A DNA stretch of 41,663 nucleotides from Acaryochloris sp. IP29b_bin.148 (GTDB taxonomy: Bacteria > Cyanobacteriota > Cyanobacteriia > Thermosynechococcales > Thermosynechococcaceae), in NCBI RefSeq assembly GCF_028285565.1, contig NZ_JANQOY010000172.1:1-41663 (forward strand), written 5' to 3'. This document shows, in pieces, positions 9,161 through 17,035 of the stretch (position 1 is the stretch's first letter; each line of letters begins with the position of its first letter). The position numbers were made by a program, and so were the translations under genes. The notes below the pieces were generated by a model. It ran no database searches. It saw only the letters and a list, made by a program, of their open reading frames with translations, and was not told the DNA's origin.

Positions 9161-9574
9161 CTACTTGGCTTTAGCAGCTAGCACCTTAATTTTGGTAATC
9201 AATGCTTCTCTCAATTTTTCGTAGTCCGTCGAGGTTCCCGAAGAAGGTTTTGGGAAAAAGTCTAACGCCCCTGCTGACATTAGATTAAAAATATTATCGA
9301 CATCACTCGGGTGAACGTAGTTACTGACCACTAATACTGGACGAGGGAAATCGGTCATCACCCGTTTTGTGAATTCTAAGCCATCCATTTTAGGCATGGT
9401 CAAATCAGTGCAGATCACATCTGGCATCGTGCGGGCAATCACATCAAGTCCCTGCTCACCGTCTTGGGCAGTACCAACGACATCGACTTCAGAAGAGGAA
9501 TCAATGAGTCGCTGCATAATTTCTAGAGCAACGGCAGAGTCTTCAACAAGTACAACTTTAATGGGAGCAGCCAT
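9161..9574 (-). CDS. Stand-alone CheB-type response regulator receiver (copy 1)
   Basis: 137 residues, a single receiver with Glu11-Asp12, Asp57 (ICTDLTMPKMDG) and Lys109 intact. It starts two bases after the cheA stop, and its ribosome binding site (AAGGAG) lies inside the last cheA codons, so it is translationally linked to cheA. The sequence after Asp57 (RPVLVVSNYVHP..., SAGALDFFPKP, ITKIKVLA) is CheB-like and nearly identical to copy 2. Expected to take phosphate from the CheA P1 histidine. Which of the two copies is the main output cannot be told from sequence. Confidence 0.93.
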   Translation of the reverse strand: MAAPIKVVLVEDSAVALEIMQRLIDSSSEVDVVGTAQDGEQGLDVIARTMPDVICTDLTMPKMDGLEFTKRVMTDFPRPVLVVSNYVHPSDVDNIFNLMSAGALDFFPKPSSGTSTDYEKLREALITKIKVLAAKAK

Positions 9575-9576
9575 AG

Positions 9577-12075
9577 TTAAATTAATCTCCTTAGGGTATC
9601 TAATAGTAAAGTTTGGTCAAAATCACCTTTGGTGATGTAGGCATTAGCGCCAGCATCGGCACCGCGCCGCCGATCTTCTTCCTTCGCCAATGTGGACACG
9701 AGAATAATGGGGAGTTCTTCATACTCATCCTGTTGACGAATGCGGCTAGTCAGTTCTAAGCCTGTGAGATTTGGCATCTCAATGTCAGAAACCACTGCAT
9801 CAAAGGCATCAAGGCTCAGTTTTTCGAAGCCATCCAGACCATCTACAGCAGCTGTGACGTCATAACCGGCCCCTTGCAAAATGCGGCGCACCTGAGTCCG
9901 AATGGGTATAGAGTCTTCAACCAAGAGCACCTTGGGTTTAGTTTGGACGTTTTCTAGATTGACGGATAGAGCACGTTCGCCTCGAACCGCACGAACCAAG
10001 TCTTGAGGATTCAACACCATACAGATTTCACCATTGCCTAAAATGGTGGCTCCCGTCACATTGCGAACCCGATGTAGCAACCTGCTGAGCGGCTTAAGAA
10101 CAATGTCTTGCATCTCTACAAGCTGGTCGACCAACACACCTAAGCGCTCTGTCCCCACCGTCAGCACGACACAAGGGAAATGTGTGGCTACGGTATCCAA
10201 TCGTTGGGGGGGAGACGCAGCAGTGGGAAGTTCGAGTAGGTCAGCTAACCACACCAATGAAAGAGGTTGGTCTTCAAAGGTCACCGTGGGGCTATCGTCA
10301 ACCACATAAATATCCTGGCGCTGAACCTGAATCATGGTATCCACAGCCTCCACCGGAATGGCATAGGGCGTTTGATCAACAGAGACAATCAGGACATTTG
10401 TGGTGGTCAGACTTGCGCCCAACATCAGCCGAAACGTACATCCTTGACCTGGCGTTGAGGAGACTTGGATAGTCCCCTTGAGTCGTTCTACATTAGCGTG
10501 AACCACATCTAAGCCAACCCCGCGACCCGATAGTTCTGTGACCGTGGTCCGGGTCGAAAATCCTGGCTGAAAAATCAAGGATTGAATCTGGTCTGGCGAC
10601 ATCTGGTCGAGTTCTGCTTCACTGTAGAGTCCCCGGCGCAGGGCAGTGCACTTAATTTTGTCTAAATCTAAACCTCGGCCATCATCGACGAGTTCTATAC
10701 AAATACTGCTGCCAACCTGATAGCCTCGCAGCCCTAAGGTGGCTTGATTTGCCTTACCTGCAGCTAATCGTTCAGACAAGGGTTCGATGCCATGATCAAT
10801 GGCATTCCGAATCAGATGGGTGAGCGGAGCCTTCATTTCTTCAAGGATTCGCTTGTCTGCGAGCGTATCTCCCCCTTCTATAACGAAATGAATGTCTTTA
10901 CTCTGATCCTTGGCTAGATCCCGAACTAGGCGGGGAAAAAGACCAAATAAACTAGAGAGAGGTAACATCCGCAGTTTCAAGATCCCTGATTCTAGAGAAT
11001 TAGAAATGGTATCTAGACGGGCGGTGTCAGTCGTTGCAGTACCCCGGAGTTGCCGGATTAAGTCACCAAACTGCTCCAAGTAACCTTGGTGCCGGTGTTG
11101 GGTCTCTTGCAGTGGAGATAGCAGCTCTGGTTCAACTTGTTGAGCTAAATGATCCAGTAGCGTCCGCTGAGTCGCATTTTCGCGAGACCAGTTTTCCCAA
11201 AGATTCAGAATTTGGGTTATATCATCTGTCCGCCGAGCAATACGGAGTTTGGTAACGGCTAATTCACTGGCTTGAGTAATCAGAAGATCCAGCTTGGTCG
11301 CAGCCACTCTGACAGTATCAATCTGATAGGAATCGGTCTCCTTGGGCGTTGCATCTTGGGGCGCTGACGGTTCTGGCGTTTCAGATATAGAGGAATGACC
11401 ATTGGTGCTATGGCCATTCGTTTCAATGGGTAGTGCATGACCATTGGTGCTATGACCATTCGTTTCGGTCAGGAGTGCATGGCTGTCATGACCGTTGGTG
11501 TCATGGCCATTGGCTGCCACGGGGACACCTTGCAATTCTGCCACTAGCTCTGGATCCAGCATGGAGAGATCTAATCCAGCCGGTACATAGGGTTGATTAG
11601 ATGCAAAGGCATCCAGATCCGCAGCGTTCTCTTCGCTGAGATCTGTCTCTGTCTCTACCCCGATTGCGGATTCATCAAATAGAGCGGGGGACGATTCTTC
11701 TTCTCCCGCGAGCTGAGCCAAGGTATGGAAGACACTGACCCCTGAAGCATCACCTGTCACCGCTTCGTGGGCAATTTTACGAATCGCATCGAGTCCCTGA
11801 TAGAGGCGATCGCACAGCTCTGCCGTAACGATACACTCGCCTTTATCCACTGCGATTAGCAGCTCCTCAACATGGTGAGTCAGGGTTTCAGCGTCTTGGA
11901 CTCCCAGCATCCGAGAGTCCCCTTTGAGGGAATGGGCCTCACGGAGCAGTTCCTTTAACCGCTCCGTATCGGCTGAATGTTGTTCCAGGTGGAGTACACC
12001 CGCTTCTAATTTGTCTAAATGGTCTTGACTGGCATCTCGGTAAAGAAGACGCAGTTCCTCATCTTCGATATACAT
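9577..12075 (-). CDS. cheA: Hybrid chemotaxis histidine kinase CheA with C-terminal receiver
   Basis: 832 residues. P1/HPt domain ~1-110 with phospho-His48 (REAHSLKGDSRMLG); a low-complexity linker ~130-250 with six NGH triplets; P3 dimerisation ~255-370; P4 ATPase ~380-550 with N box HLIRNAIDHGIEP, G1 VDDGRGLD and G2 GRGVGLDVV; P5 CheW-like ~555-700; receiver ~712-832 with Glu720-Asp721, Asp764 (VSDIEMPN) and the ITKGDF Lys. No CheY-binding P2 domain is recognisable; the linker stands in its place. The fused receiver is usual in cyanobacterial Pix/Tax kinases. It lies downstream of mcp and directly upstream of the receiver gene at 9574. Confidence 0.95.
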   Translation of the reverse strand: MYIEDEELRLLYRDASQDHLDKLEAGVLHLEQHSADTERLKELLREAHSLKGDSRMLGVQDAETLTHHVEELLIAVDKGECIVTAELCDRLYQGLDAIRKIAHEAVTGDASGVSVFHTLAQLAGEEESSPALFDESAIGVETETDLSEENAADLDAFASNQPYVPAGLDLSMLDPELVAELQGVPVAANGHDTNGHDSHALLTETNGHSTNGHALPIETNGHSTNGHSSISETPEPSAPQDATPKETDSYQIDTVRVAATKLDLLITQASELAVTKLRIARRTDDITQILNLWENWSRENATQRTLLDHLAQQVEPELLSPLQETQHRHQGYLEQFGDLIRQLRGTATTDTARLDTISNSLESGILKLRMLPLSSLFGLFPRLVRDLAKDQSKDIHFVIEGGDTLADKRILEEMKAPLTHLIRNAIDHGIEPLSERLAAGKANQATLGLRGYQVGSSICIELVDDGRGLDLDKIKCTALRRGLYSEAELDQMSPDQIQSLIFQPGFSTRTTVTELSGRGVGLDVVHANVERLKGTIQVSSTPGQGCTFRLMLGASLTTTNVLIVSVDQTPYAIPVEAVDTMIQVQRQDIYVVDDSPTVTFEDQPLSLVWLADLLELPTAASPPQRLDTVATHFPCVVLTVGTERLGVLVDQLVEMQDIVLKPLSRLLHRVRNVTGATILGNGEICMVLNPQDLVRAVRGERALSVNLENVQTKPKVLLVEDSIPIRTQVRRILQGAGYDVTAAVDGLDGFEKLSLDAFDAVVSDIEMPNLTGLELTSRIRQQDEYEELPIILVSTLAKEEDRRRGADAGANAYITKGDFDQTLLLDTLRRLI
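11395..11511 (-). repeat. cheA: In-frame tandem repeat encoding NGH triplets in the CheA linker
   Basis: Three pairs of the form NGHxTNGH (residues 189-196, 206-213, 220-227) are encoded by near-identical DNA repeats. They give a His-rich, probably disordered hinge between P1 and P3. Confidence 0.85.
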
Positions 12076-12121
12076 GGCTGTAATCTGGTCCTTTGGGTGA
12101 TGGGCTCAAGGGCATCAGGAT

Positions 12122-12149
12122 GGGGAGGCAGTAACAGACTCACCTCCCC
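12122..12149 (-). promoter_or_regulatory. Hairpin between mcp and cheA
   Basis: Perfect 7-bp arms GGGGAGG (12122-12128) and CCTCCCC (12143-12149), with a further AGT/ACT inner pairing. The stem is GC-rich with no T-run on the minus strand. It probably acts as an RNA stability or partial termination element between two co-oriented genes 90 bp apart. Confidence 0.45.
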
Positions 12150-12165
12150 CTTCCCTCGCCTGGAA

Positions 12166-13521
12166 TTAAACGGCAACTTGTAACTGATTGGCCACATCCG
12201 TTAGTTCTTCTGTAGACGCTTTCACCTGACTCACCACCGTGGCCGTTTCCTTGGCACCCAGATTAATGGCATTCATAGCTGAAACCGCTTGCTGCACGCC
12301 AACGGCCTGCTGTTTGGAACTGAGCGCGATCTGTTGACTGGCAATGGACACTTCATTAATCGAAGTGGCAATCTCTTGGAACATAGACATGGTTCGTTCT
12401 GCCAACTGAATGCCGACATCAGCCGTTTTGTTGCCCTCGTCGGTCACCATCACCGTGCTGTTAATCGAGCTTTGAATCGTGCCAACGAGCGCTCCAATTT
12501 TATCGGCGGAGTTACGGCTTTGGTCCGCTAATTTCCGAATCTCACCCGCAACCACCGCAAAGCCTTTACCCTGTTCACCAGCCCGTGCCGCTTCCACCGC
12601 TGCGTTCAAGGCCAACATGTTCGTCTGGTCCGCCACGTCAGCCACCAGTTTCGAGATCGTAGAAATCTGATCCGTCTCTTCACTTAACTGCATAATTTTC
12701 TCGGCAATTTCACCCACCTTAGTCCGCAGGCCTGCAATGCCATCCAGGGTCTCTTGCACGGTTTGACGACCTGTTTCAGAGGTGTCAAGAGCTTGTTGGG
12801 CACTTTTAGCGGAGGCATCAGCCTGCTGCGCGGCCTGCAGGGAAGACGCACCCAGTTCCTCAATGGTCGTCGTGGTTTCGTTCACCGAAGCCGTTTGATC
12901 CGAAACAATTCGGCCTTGCTCATCCACAGTCGCTGCAATCTGAGAGGAACTCCCGGTCACCCCGTTAACCGTTTCTTTTAATGCTGTTGTGGCTCGTTGG
13001 GTCATCACAAACGCAAAGGCAACCAGCAGCAATTCTGTAATCAGAATACCGATAATGACCAAGCGCTCTTCTGCAATATCTTCCTGGAAAATATTCTCTG
13101 CCTCATCAACGGCTTCTGTGGTGACTTTGTAAAAGATTTCGTTGTCTTTATTCAGCTGTGTTTTTGCTGCAGGATTCGTTCGGAACTCCAGCACGTCCTG
13201 CTTCAGGATCTCCCAATCCTTCTGTACTTTCTGCATAATGGTCAAAAATTCCCCTTTAGCCTTAGGAAGTCCGACTTGGGGATCTCCTTCGATCAACGCC
13301 TTGATCTGAGCGTCAACTTTGGCTAGCTCTGAGTCACTTTTCTCTCCAGAGACCTCTAGTTCCACGGCGTGCTCAGCATCGCCTCGAAGCAAACCCACCT
13401 CCTTAAGAATTCGGGCATCTTCCACCGGCTTTTGCAGCCCGTAAAGTTCAATTACGGCTGCACCAACACCGACAACTGCCAGGGCTGCAATCGTTAAACG
13501 AATCTGTTGGGTAATTTTCAT
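12166..13521 (-). CDS. Methyl-accepting chemotaxis protein, two membrane segments, no recognisable HAMP
   Basis: 451 residues. TM1 ~7-25, an extracytoplasmic helical region ~26-153, TM2 ~154-173, then the cytoplasmic signalling coiled coil. The CheA/CheW-binding hairpin tip is well conserved ([35 protein letters not shown] region, residues ~298-332). Immediately after TM2 the sequence enters the signalling helix without the Pro and Glu signatures of a HAMP domain. There is no C-terminal NWETF-like tether for CheR/CheB. The external domain looks like a four-helix bundle; its ligand is unknown. It is the only canonical receptor in the cluster, so it is probably the array-forming partner of CheA and CheW. 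Confidence 0.93.
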   Translation of the reverse strand: MKITQQIRLTIAALAVVGVGAAVIELYGLQKPVEDARILKEVGLLRGDAEHAVELEVSGEKSDSELAKVDAQIKALIEGDPQVGLPKAKGEFLTIMQKVQKDWEILKQDVLEFRTNPAAKTQLNKDNEIFYKVTTEAVDEAENIFQEDIAEERLVIIGILITELLLVAFAFVMTQRATTALKETVNGVTGSSSQIAATVDEQGRIVSDQTASVNETTTTIEELGASSLQAAQQADASAKSAQQALDTSETGRQTVQETLDGIAGLRTKVGEIAEKIMQLSEETDQISTISKLVADVADQTNMLALNAAVEAARAGEQGKGFAVVAGEIRKLADQSRNSADKIGALVGTIQSSINSTVMVTDEGNKTADVGIQLAERTMSMFQEIATSINEVSIASQQIALSSKQQAVGVQQAVSAMNAINLGAKETATVVSQVKASTEELTDVANQLQVAV

Positions 13522-13578
13522 GAAATGAGTCCTTGGTTGAAAATGGGGTCGAAATAGTTAATTAAGTCAAGAGAATCG

Positions 13579-13596
13579 ATGGGGACAAGGCCCCAT
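13579..13596 (-). promoter_or_regulatory. Hairpin between cheW and mcp
   Basis: ATGGGG (13579-13584) and CCCCAT (13591-13596) form a 6-bp stem with a 6-nt loop in the 100-bp gap before mcp. There is no T-run. With the hairpin at 12122-12149, the mcp message is flanked by stems on both sides. Confidence 0.35.
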
Positions 13597-13621
13597 TCAA
13601 CAAACAGCGGTTGGCGAAGGA

Positions 13622-14722
13622 TTATCCTCCTTGATCCACCGCTAACCCGCCTGCCGCAAATAGCGTTGGCAGATCTAGAATGCGCAGGTGCTGATCTCGA
13701 TAGGAGGCAAAACCTTGAAAATAGTCCTGCTGGCTGGTCGCCATGGGTACCTCAGTAATCCCCGTTCGGGGGAGGTACATCACATCCAAAACAGCGTCTA
13801 CCGGAATTCCGGCCACGACATCATCAACTTCCACAACAATGGCCTTAGCCGAGACTGCAGTAGAAGGCGTTTTCTGCAAAGCGGTGCGAATATCCACCAG
13901 GGTCATCACCTCTCCGCGCAGATTGATATTGCCCACAATGTGGGAAGGACAACAGGGAATCGGCGTGACGTGCTGGACATTGATAAACTCACGCACCTTG
14001 TCTAGTTCTAGGGCAAAGTAATCTTCATCCAGGCCAATGACCGCTAAGGGCAGATGATCCGTCTGCTCGGTGTCGGCTAAGGGGGGTCGCAGCTCATCGG
14101 CTCGCTGTCGAAAGAGGGCTTGCTCTGCAGGGGTGATGGCCGCACAATATCGGTCATAAAAATTAGCGCCGCTGTGTCCAGCCACCACATGCGCTTGCCA
14201 TTCTGTTTCTAGAACAATATCTGTCCCTTGGGAGTCCTCTGGGAGGGCATCCAATTCCGCTTCCCAGATCAACATAGCAACCTCATCGGGTTGCCGAATT
14301 AAGGTCTCAGGATTGAGCAGAACCGCCAGTTCACTGCCTACCTTGGCAATACCCGCCACAAACGCAGTGTTGATCTGGTGCGATCGGCCATAGTCGGGGG
14401 CAGATTCTTGGGCAGCGGGGGTCACCGACTGCACATCCAACACCTGTTGAACCACTAACCCCACTTGAATTCCCTGCCACTCCATAACAATGACGGTGTC
14501 ACTGAGCTGGCAAGGTTGTAGGGGTAGCCCTAACCGCAGATCCAAATGCATCACGGGGAGCAGTTTGCCTCGCCAATTGAGGCTGCCCATAATATCCTTG
14601 GGGGCATCTGCAATAAGAGTAAGTTCCGGCAGTTGGAAAATCTCGCGCACCCGATGAGCTTCAACGCCATAGAGTGCATCACTATGGCGAAACATCAGAT
14701 AAGTTTGATTGTCGATCTCCAT
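13622..14722 (-). CDS. cheW: Tandem-domain CheW-like coupling protein
   Basis: 366 residues with two CheW folds: domain 1 at ~5-150 (YGVEAHRVREIFQLPEL..., SLNWRGKLLPVMHLDLRLGL) and domain 2 at ~220-355 (FALELDKVREFINVQHVTP, GNINLRGEVMTLVDIRTAL). They are joined by a stretch including FYDRYCAAITPAEQALFRQRADELRPPL, a linker motif also seen near cyanobacterial CheW domains. It couples receptors to the CheA P5 domain. Two linked copies could bridge neighbouring units in the array or bind two receptor types. It lies 65 bp downstream of the PatA-like gene and 100 bp upstream of mcp. Confidence 0.92.
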   Translation of the reverse strand: MEIDNQTYLMFRHSDALYGVEAHRVREIFQLPELTLIADAPKDIMGSLNWRGKLLPVMHLDLRLGLPLQPCQLSDTVIVMEWQGIQVGLVVQQVLDVQSVTPAAQESAPDYGRSHQINTAFVAGIAKVGSELAVLLNPETLIRQPDEVAMLIWEAELDALPEDSQGTDIVLETEWQAHVVAGHSGANFYDRYCAAITPAEQALFRQRADELRPPLADTEQTDHLPLAVIGLDEDYFALELDKVREFINVQHVTPIPCCPSHIVGNINLRGEVMTLVDIRTALQKTPSTAVSAKAIVVEVDDVVAGIPVDAVLDVMYLPRTGITEVPMATSQQDYFQGFASYRDQHLRILDLPTLFAAGGLAVDQGG

Positions 14723-14787
14723 TGGTTTAAGCTATCCCCGCAAATATCATTAGAGTGAGTAGTCAATCGTGGCCGTGCCATCCCATA

Positions 14788-15942
14788 TCAAGCCTGAACG
14801 GTGACAGGTGCATAGCGATTGAGGATGTCGAGCAGTTTGTCTTGGGTAATGGGTTTGGTGAGATAGTGCGTCGATCCCGCCATTTGTCCCTTCAGTTTGT
14901 TGTATATCCCATCTTTTGCCGTTAACATCACCACGGGTAGATCGTGGAATTTGCTGATGCTACGAATAGTTCGGCACAGTTCTAAACCGTCGATGTCTGG
15001 CATCGTCACATCTAGCAGCACTAGAGACACCTTCTTTTTGTTGAGCAGATTGAGAGCATCAACGGCATTGTTGGCGAGCTCCACCTGATAGCGATCTTGA
15101 ATGGCCCGCTTAATCATGGTCTGCACCACCGGGCTATCATCCACGCTGAGAACAATGGGGCGGCCTGAATTGCCCTTTTGTGAACTTTGCTGATGTGAAC
15201 TATCTGCTACAGCAGAGGCCAACGGGTCAGATTTCTTGCAGGTCAGCCAGCCGGACTTAGCCCATTGGTAATATTGCTGAGCGAGTTCCAACGGATCTTG
15301 CTCAGAAGCCGTAGCAATATCTGCGATGGAGTGCTGCCCATTGACCCACTTGTGCAAATGCTGAGTAACGGTCGGATCGGCAGAGTCGTGATCTAGACTC
15401 CGAGGGACTGCATCAATGGATGGGATGACTGGTGAGAGGGCTTCCCATTGCTGTTGTCGTTGGGTAAGAATAGGTTGTAAATCACACCAGCGAAATCCTG
15501 GCTGAGTGTTTGTATAGCGGAGATCAAAAACAAGTTCAGGATCCTCGATGATGGTTCCACTATAGGGAATGAGTTGCTCTAATGTGCTGAGGAGCCTAGT
15601 TTTCATAAATGCTGCCACATCCGCCCACTGAAAGAGCTGCAGTTGGACCAGCAGCTCAAAATAGTTCTGGATAGAGTTATTCTGAATTCGTTTCTTGGCT
15701 AATCGAAGTGCAGTGTCCATCACCTGGACTTTGTGCTGATGACCTATTGTTGTAGCCAGTTCGGAGGCAGAAACGATGTGTTCTCCTGCATAGGTCATCC
15801 ATCCTTGGTTAAAAACAATCACCCGTTCCCTCATTGGAGTCGATTGAGGAGGTTGAACTTGAACCTTAAGAGCACCACTAAATTTATGGCTCTTAAAGTT
15901 AGCTATCAAATAAGCTAATTGCTTAGATTTGAACTGTTGCAT
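14788..15942 (-). CDS. PatA-type response regulator (N-terminal PATAN/DUF4388-like region plus C-terminal receiver)
   Basis: 384 residues. Residues ~1-130 form the PatA N-terminal domain (FSGALKVQVQ..., VIVFNQGWMTYAG), ~190-240 a helical winged-helix-like region (NGQHSIADIAT), and ~262-384 a receiver with Asp268-Asp269, phospho-acceptor Asp311 (LVLLDVTMPD), Thr341 and Lys363 (YLTKP). The architecture matches PixG/TaxP1-like regulators of cyanobacterial phototaxis clusters, which typically precede the cheY/cheW/mcp genes. That is its position here. Output is thought to be protein-protein, possibly to the pilus machinery; no DNA-binding domain is evident. It follows a 1.1-kb gene-free stretch after cheR. 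Confidence 0.9.
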   Translation of the reverse strand: MQQFKSKQLAYLIANFKSHKFSGALKVQVQPPQSTPMRERVIVFNQGWMTYAGEHIVSASELATTIGHQHKVQVMDTALRLAKKRIQNNSIQNYFELLVQLQLFQWADVAAFMKTRLLSTLEQLIPYSGTIIEDPELVFDLRYTNTQPGFRWCDLQPILTQRQQQWEALSPVIPSIDAVPRSLDHDSADPTVTQHLHKWVNGQHSIADIATASEQDPLELAQQYYQWAKSGWLTCKKSDPLASAVADSSHQQSSQKGNSGRPIVLSVDDSPVVQTMIKRAIQDRYQVELANNAVDALNLLNKKKVSLVLLDVTMPDIDGLELCRTIRSISKFHDLPVVMLTAKDGIYNKLKGQMAGSTHYLTKPITQDKLLDILNRYAPVTVQA

Positions 15943-16535
15943 GCTTGCTTCTCCAAAGGTGAGGGGGACCTTAATTACGATCTGCCATCTAAGCTACCTG
16001 GATTAGCTCGAAGGTCAGACGACATAATTTAGGCTGAGTTTCCTGATTGCTTAAGTAGCATCGAAACTATATATAGATGGTCAAATATGCCTTAACCACA
16101 TTTAGGTCGAAACAATGATTGACCATGTAAATGCAAATAGAATCTTGTCTTTAAGGATGCTCACTTTCTAGTGTTCCCTCAACTGAAAAGGAGTTAGGCA
16201 CAAAATTTAAGAGCTTTATGATTTTTTTTGATTTTAAAATTCTGTAAAAAAGAATTTCACGATGTAAGTAAATGTAAAAATTATTACATCTGACTTAACA
16301 TTTTGGCAATTACAAGGATGTCCCCAGAAGGGAGCTGAGAAGCCTCAAATTATCTCCTAACACGGGTGTGGTTGCGCATTTGAGAAGTGGCAATCGTGCT
16401 ATCTTTCACGTTTTAAGGGATCAAGGCAAAAAGCTTTGGTAGACTGGCATCCCTTGTCCCTATGGATCCTTAAAGATGTATAACTTGTAAAGCTGAATAA
16501 TTGACTAACAGCTATTAAATGGAAAAATACACTAG

Positions 16536-16558
16536 CTCAAAACTTTGCAAGTTTTGAG
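16536..16558. repeat. Perfect 10-bp inverted repeat
   Basis: CTCAAAACTT (16536-16545) and AAGTTTTGAG (16549-16558) are separated by TGC. The symmetry is perfect, with no T-run on either side, so an operator or RNA stem is more likely than an intrinsic terminator. It lies in the spacer upstream of the che operon. Confidence 0.6.
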
Positions 16559-16741
16559 ACTCACAAGCAAGCTCTGTTTATAGACTGACAAAAGTAAATA
16601 CAGAAATATTTGTTTACACTAAAGTGAGTTATTTCTTTACAGTGAATCTCTTTAGAATAGATTTTTATCAGCCTATATCAGCCAAATTAATTCATCGAAG
16701 TCATTTTTTACTTAAACTGAATAATTTACAAAAAACAAAGT

Positions 16742-16779
16742 GAAGAATTAAATTTAATTTTACAAAAATTAAATTCTTC
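16742..16779 (-). terminator. Candidate terminator downstream of cheR
   Basis: Arms GAAGAATT (16742-16749) and AATTCTTC (16772-16779) continue as AATTT/AAATT with one A-A mismatch, giving a 13-pair AT-rich stem with a 10-nt loop. On the minus strand it is followed by ACTTTGTTTTTT, a U-rich tail. The stem is weak because it is AT-rich, and it lies 257 bp past the cheR stop. Confidence 0.35.
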
Positions 16780-17035
16780 GATTCCATTTTTAGCTGTCGG
16801 GAGAGTCCTCTACAGCACAATGTAGTAGCATCCAATAGCAGCTTCTTTGAGAGGAGGCCAACTTTGTCGTGTAGGCAATGATGCTAATTGATGAAAAGGG
16901 GAACGCACCATAAAGAAGAGGGGCATTTATGTTCGTGCTCTGAATGCCGATCCATGTGCTGAATAGAGTTCACCCCCCTAAAAGCTCTGGCTTGTAGCAC
17001 TCGCTTCTATATGTTATTTGCTCAATTTTAAGCTG

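Larger units (their letters stand above)
15943..17035. other. 1.1-kb AT-rich gene-free region between cheR and the PatA-like gene
   Basis: No gene longer than about 60 codons with coding character was found on either strand. The stretch is clearly more AT-rich than its neighbours, especially 16180-16300 and 16480-16790. It contains several palindromes: 16261-16290, 16415-16455, 16536-16558 and 16742-16779. It probably holds the promoter of the patA-cheW-mcp-cheA operon (towards 15943) and the 3' end of the cheR transcript (towards 17035). No transposase remnant or tRNA was recognised. Confidence 0.6.

Noticed and set aside
11395-11511. Short repeats that might be taken for a CRISPR-like array
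   Set aside because: They are in frame within cheA, encode NGH triplets, and have no unique spacers of regular length.
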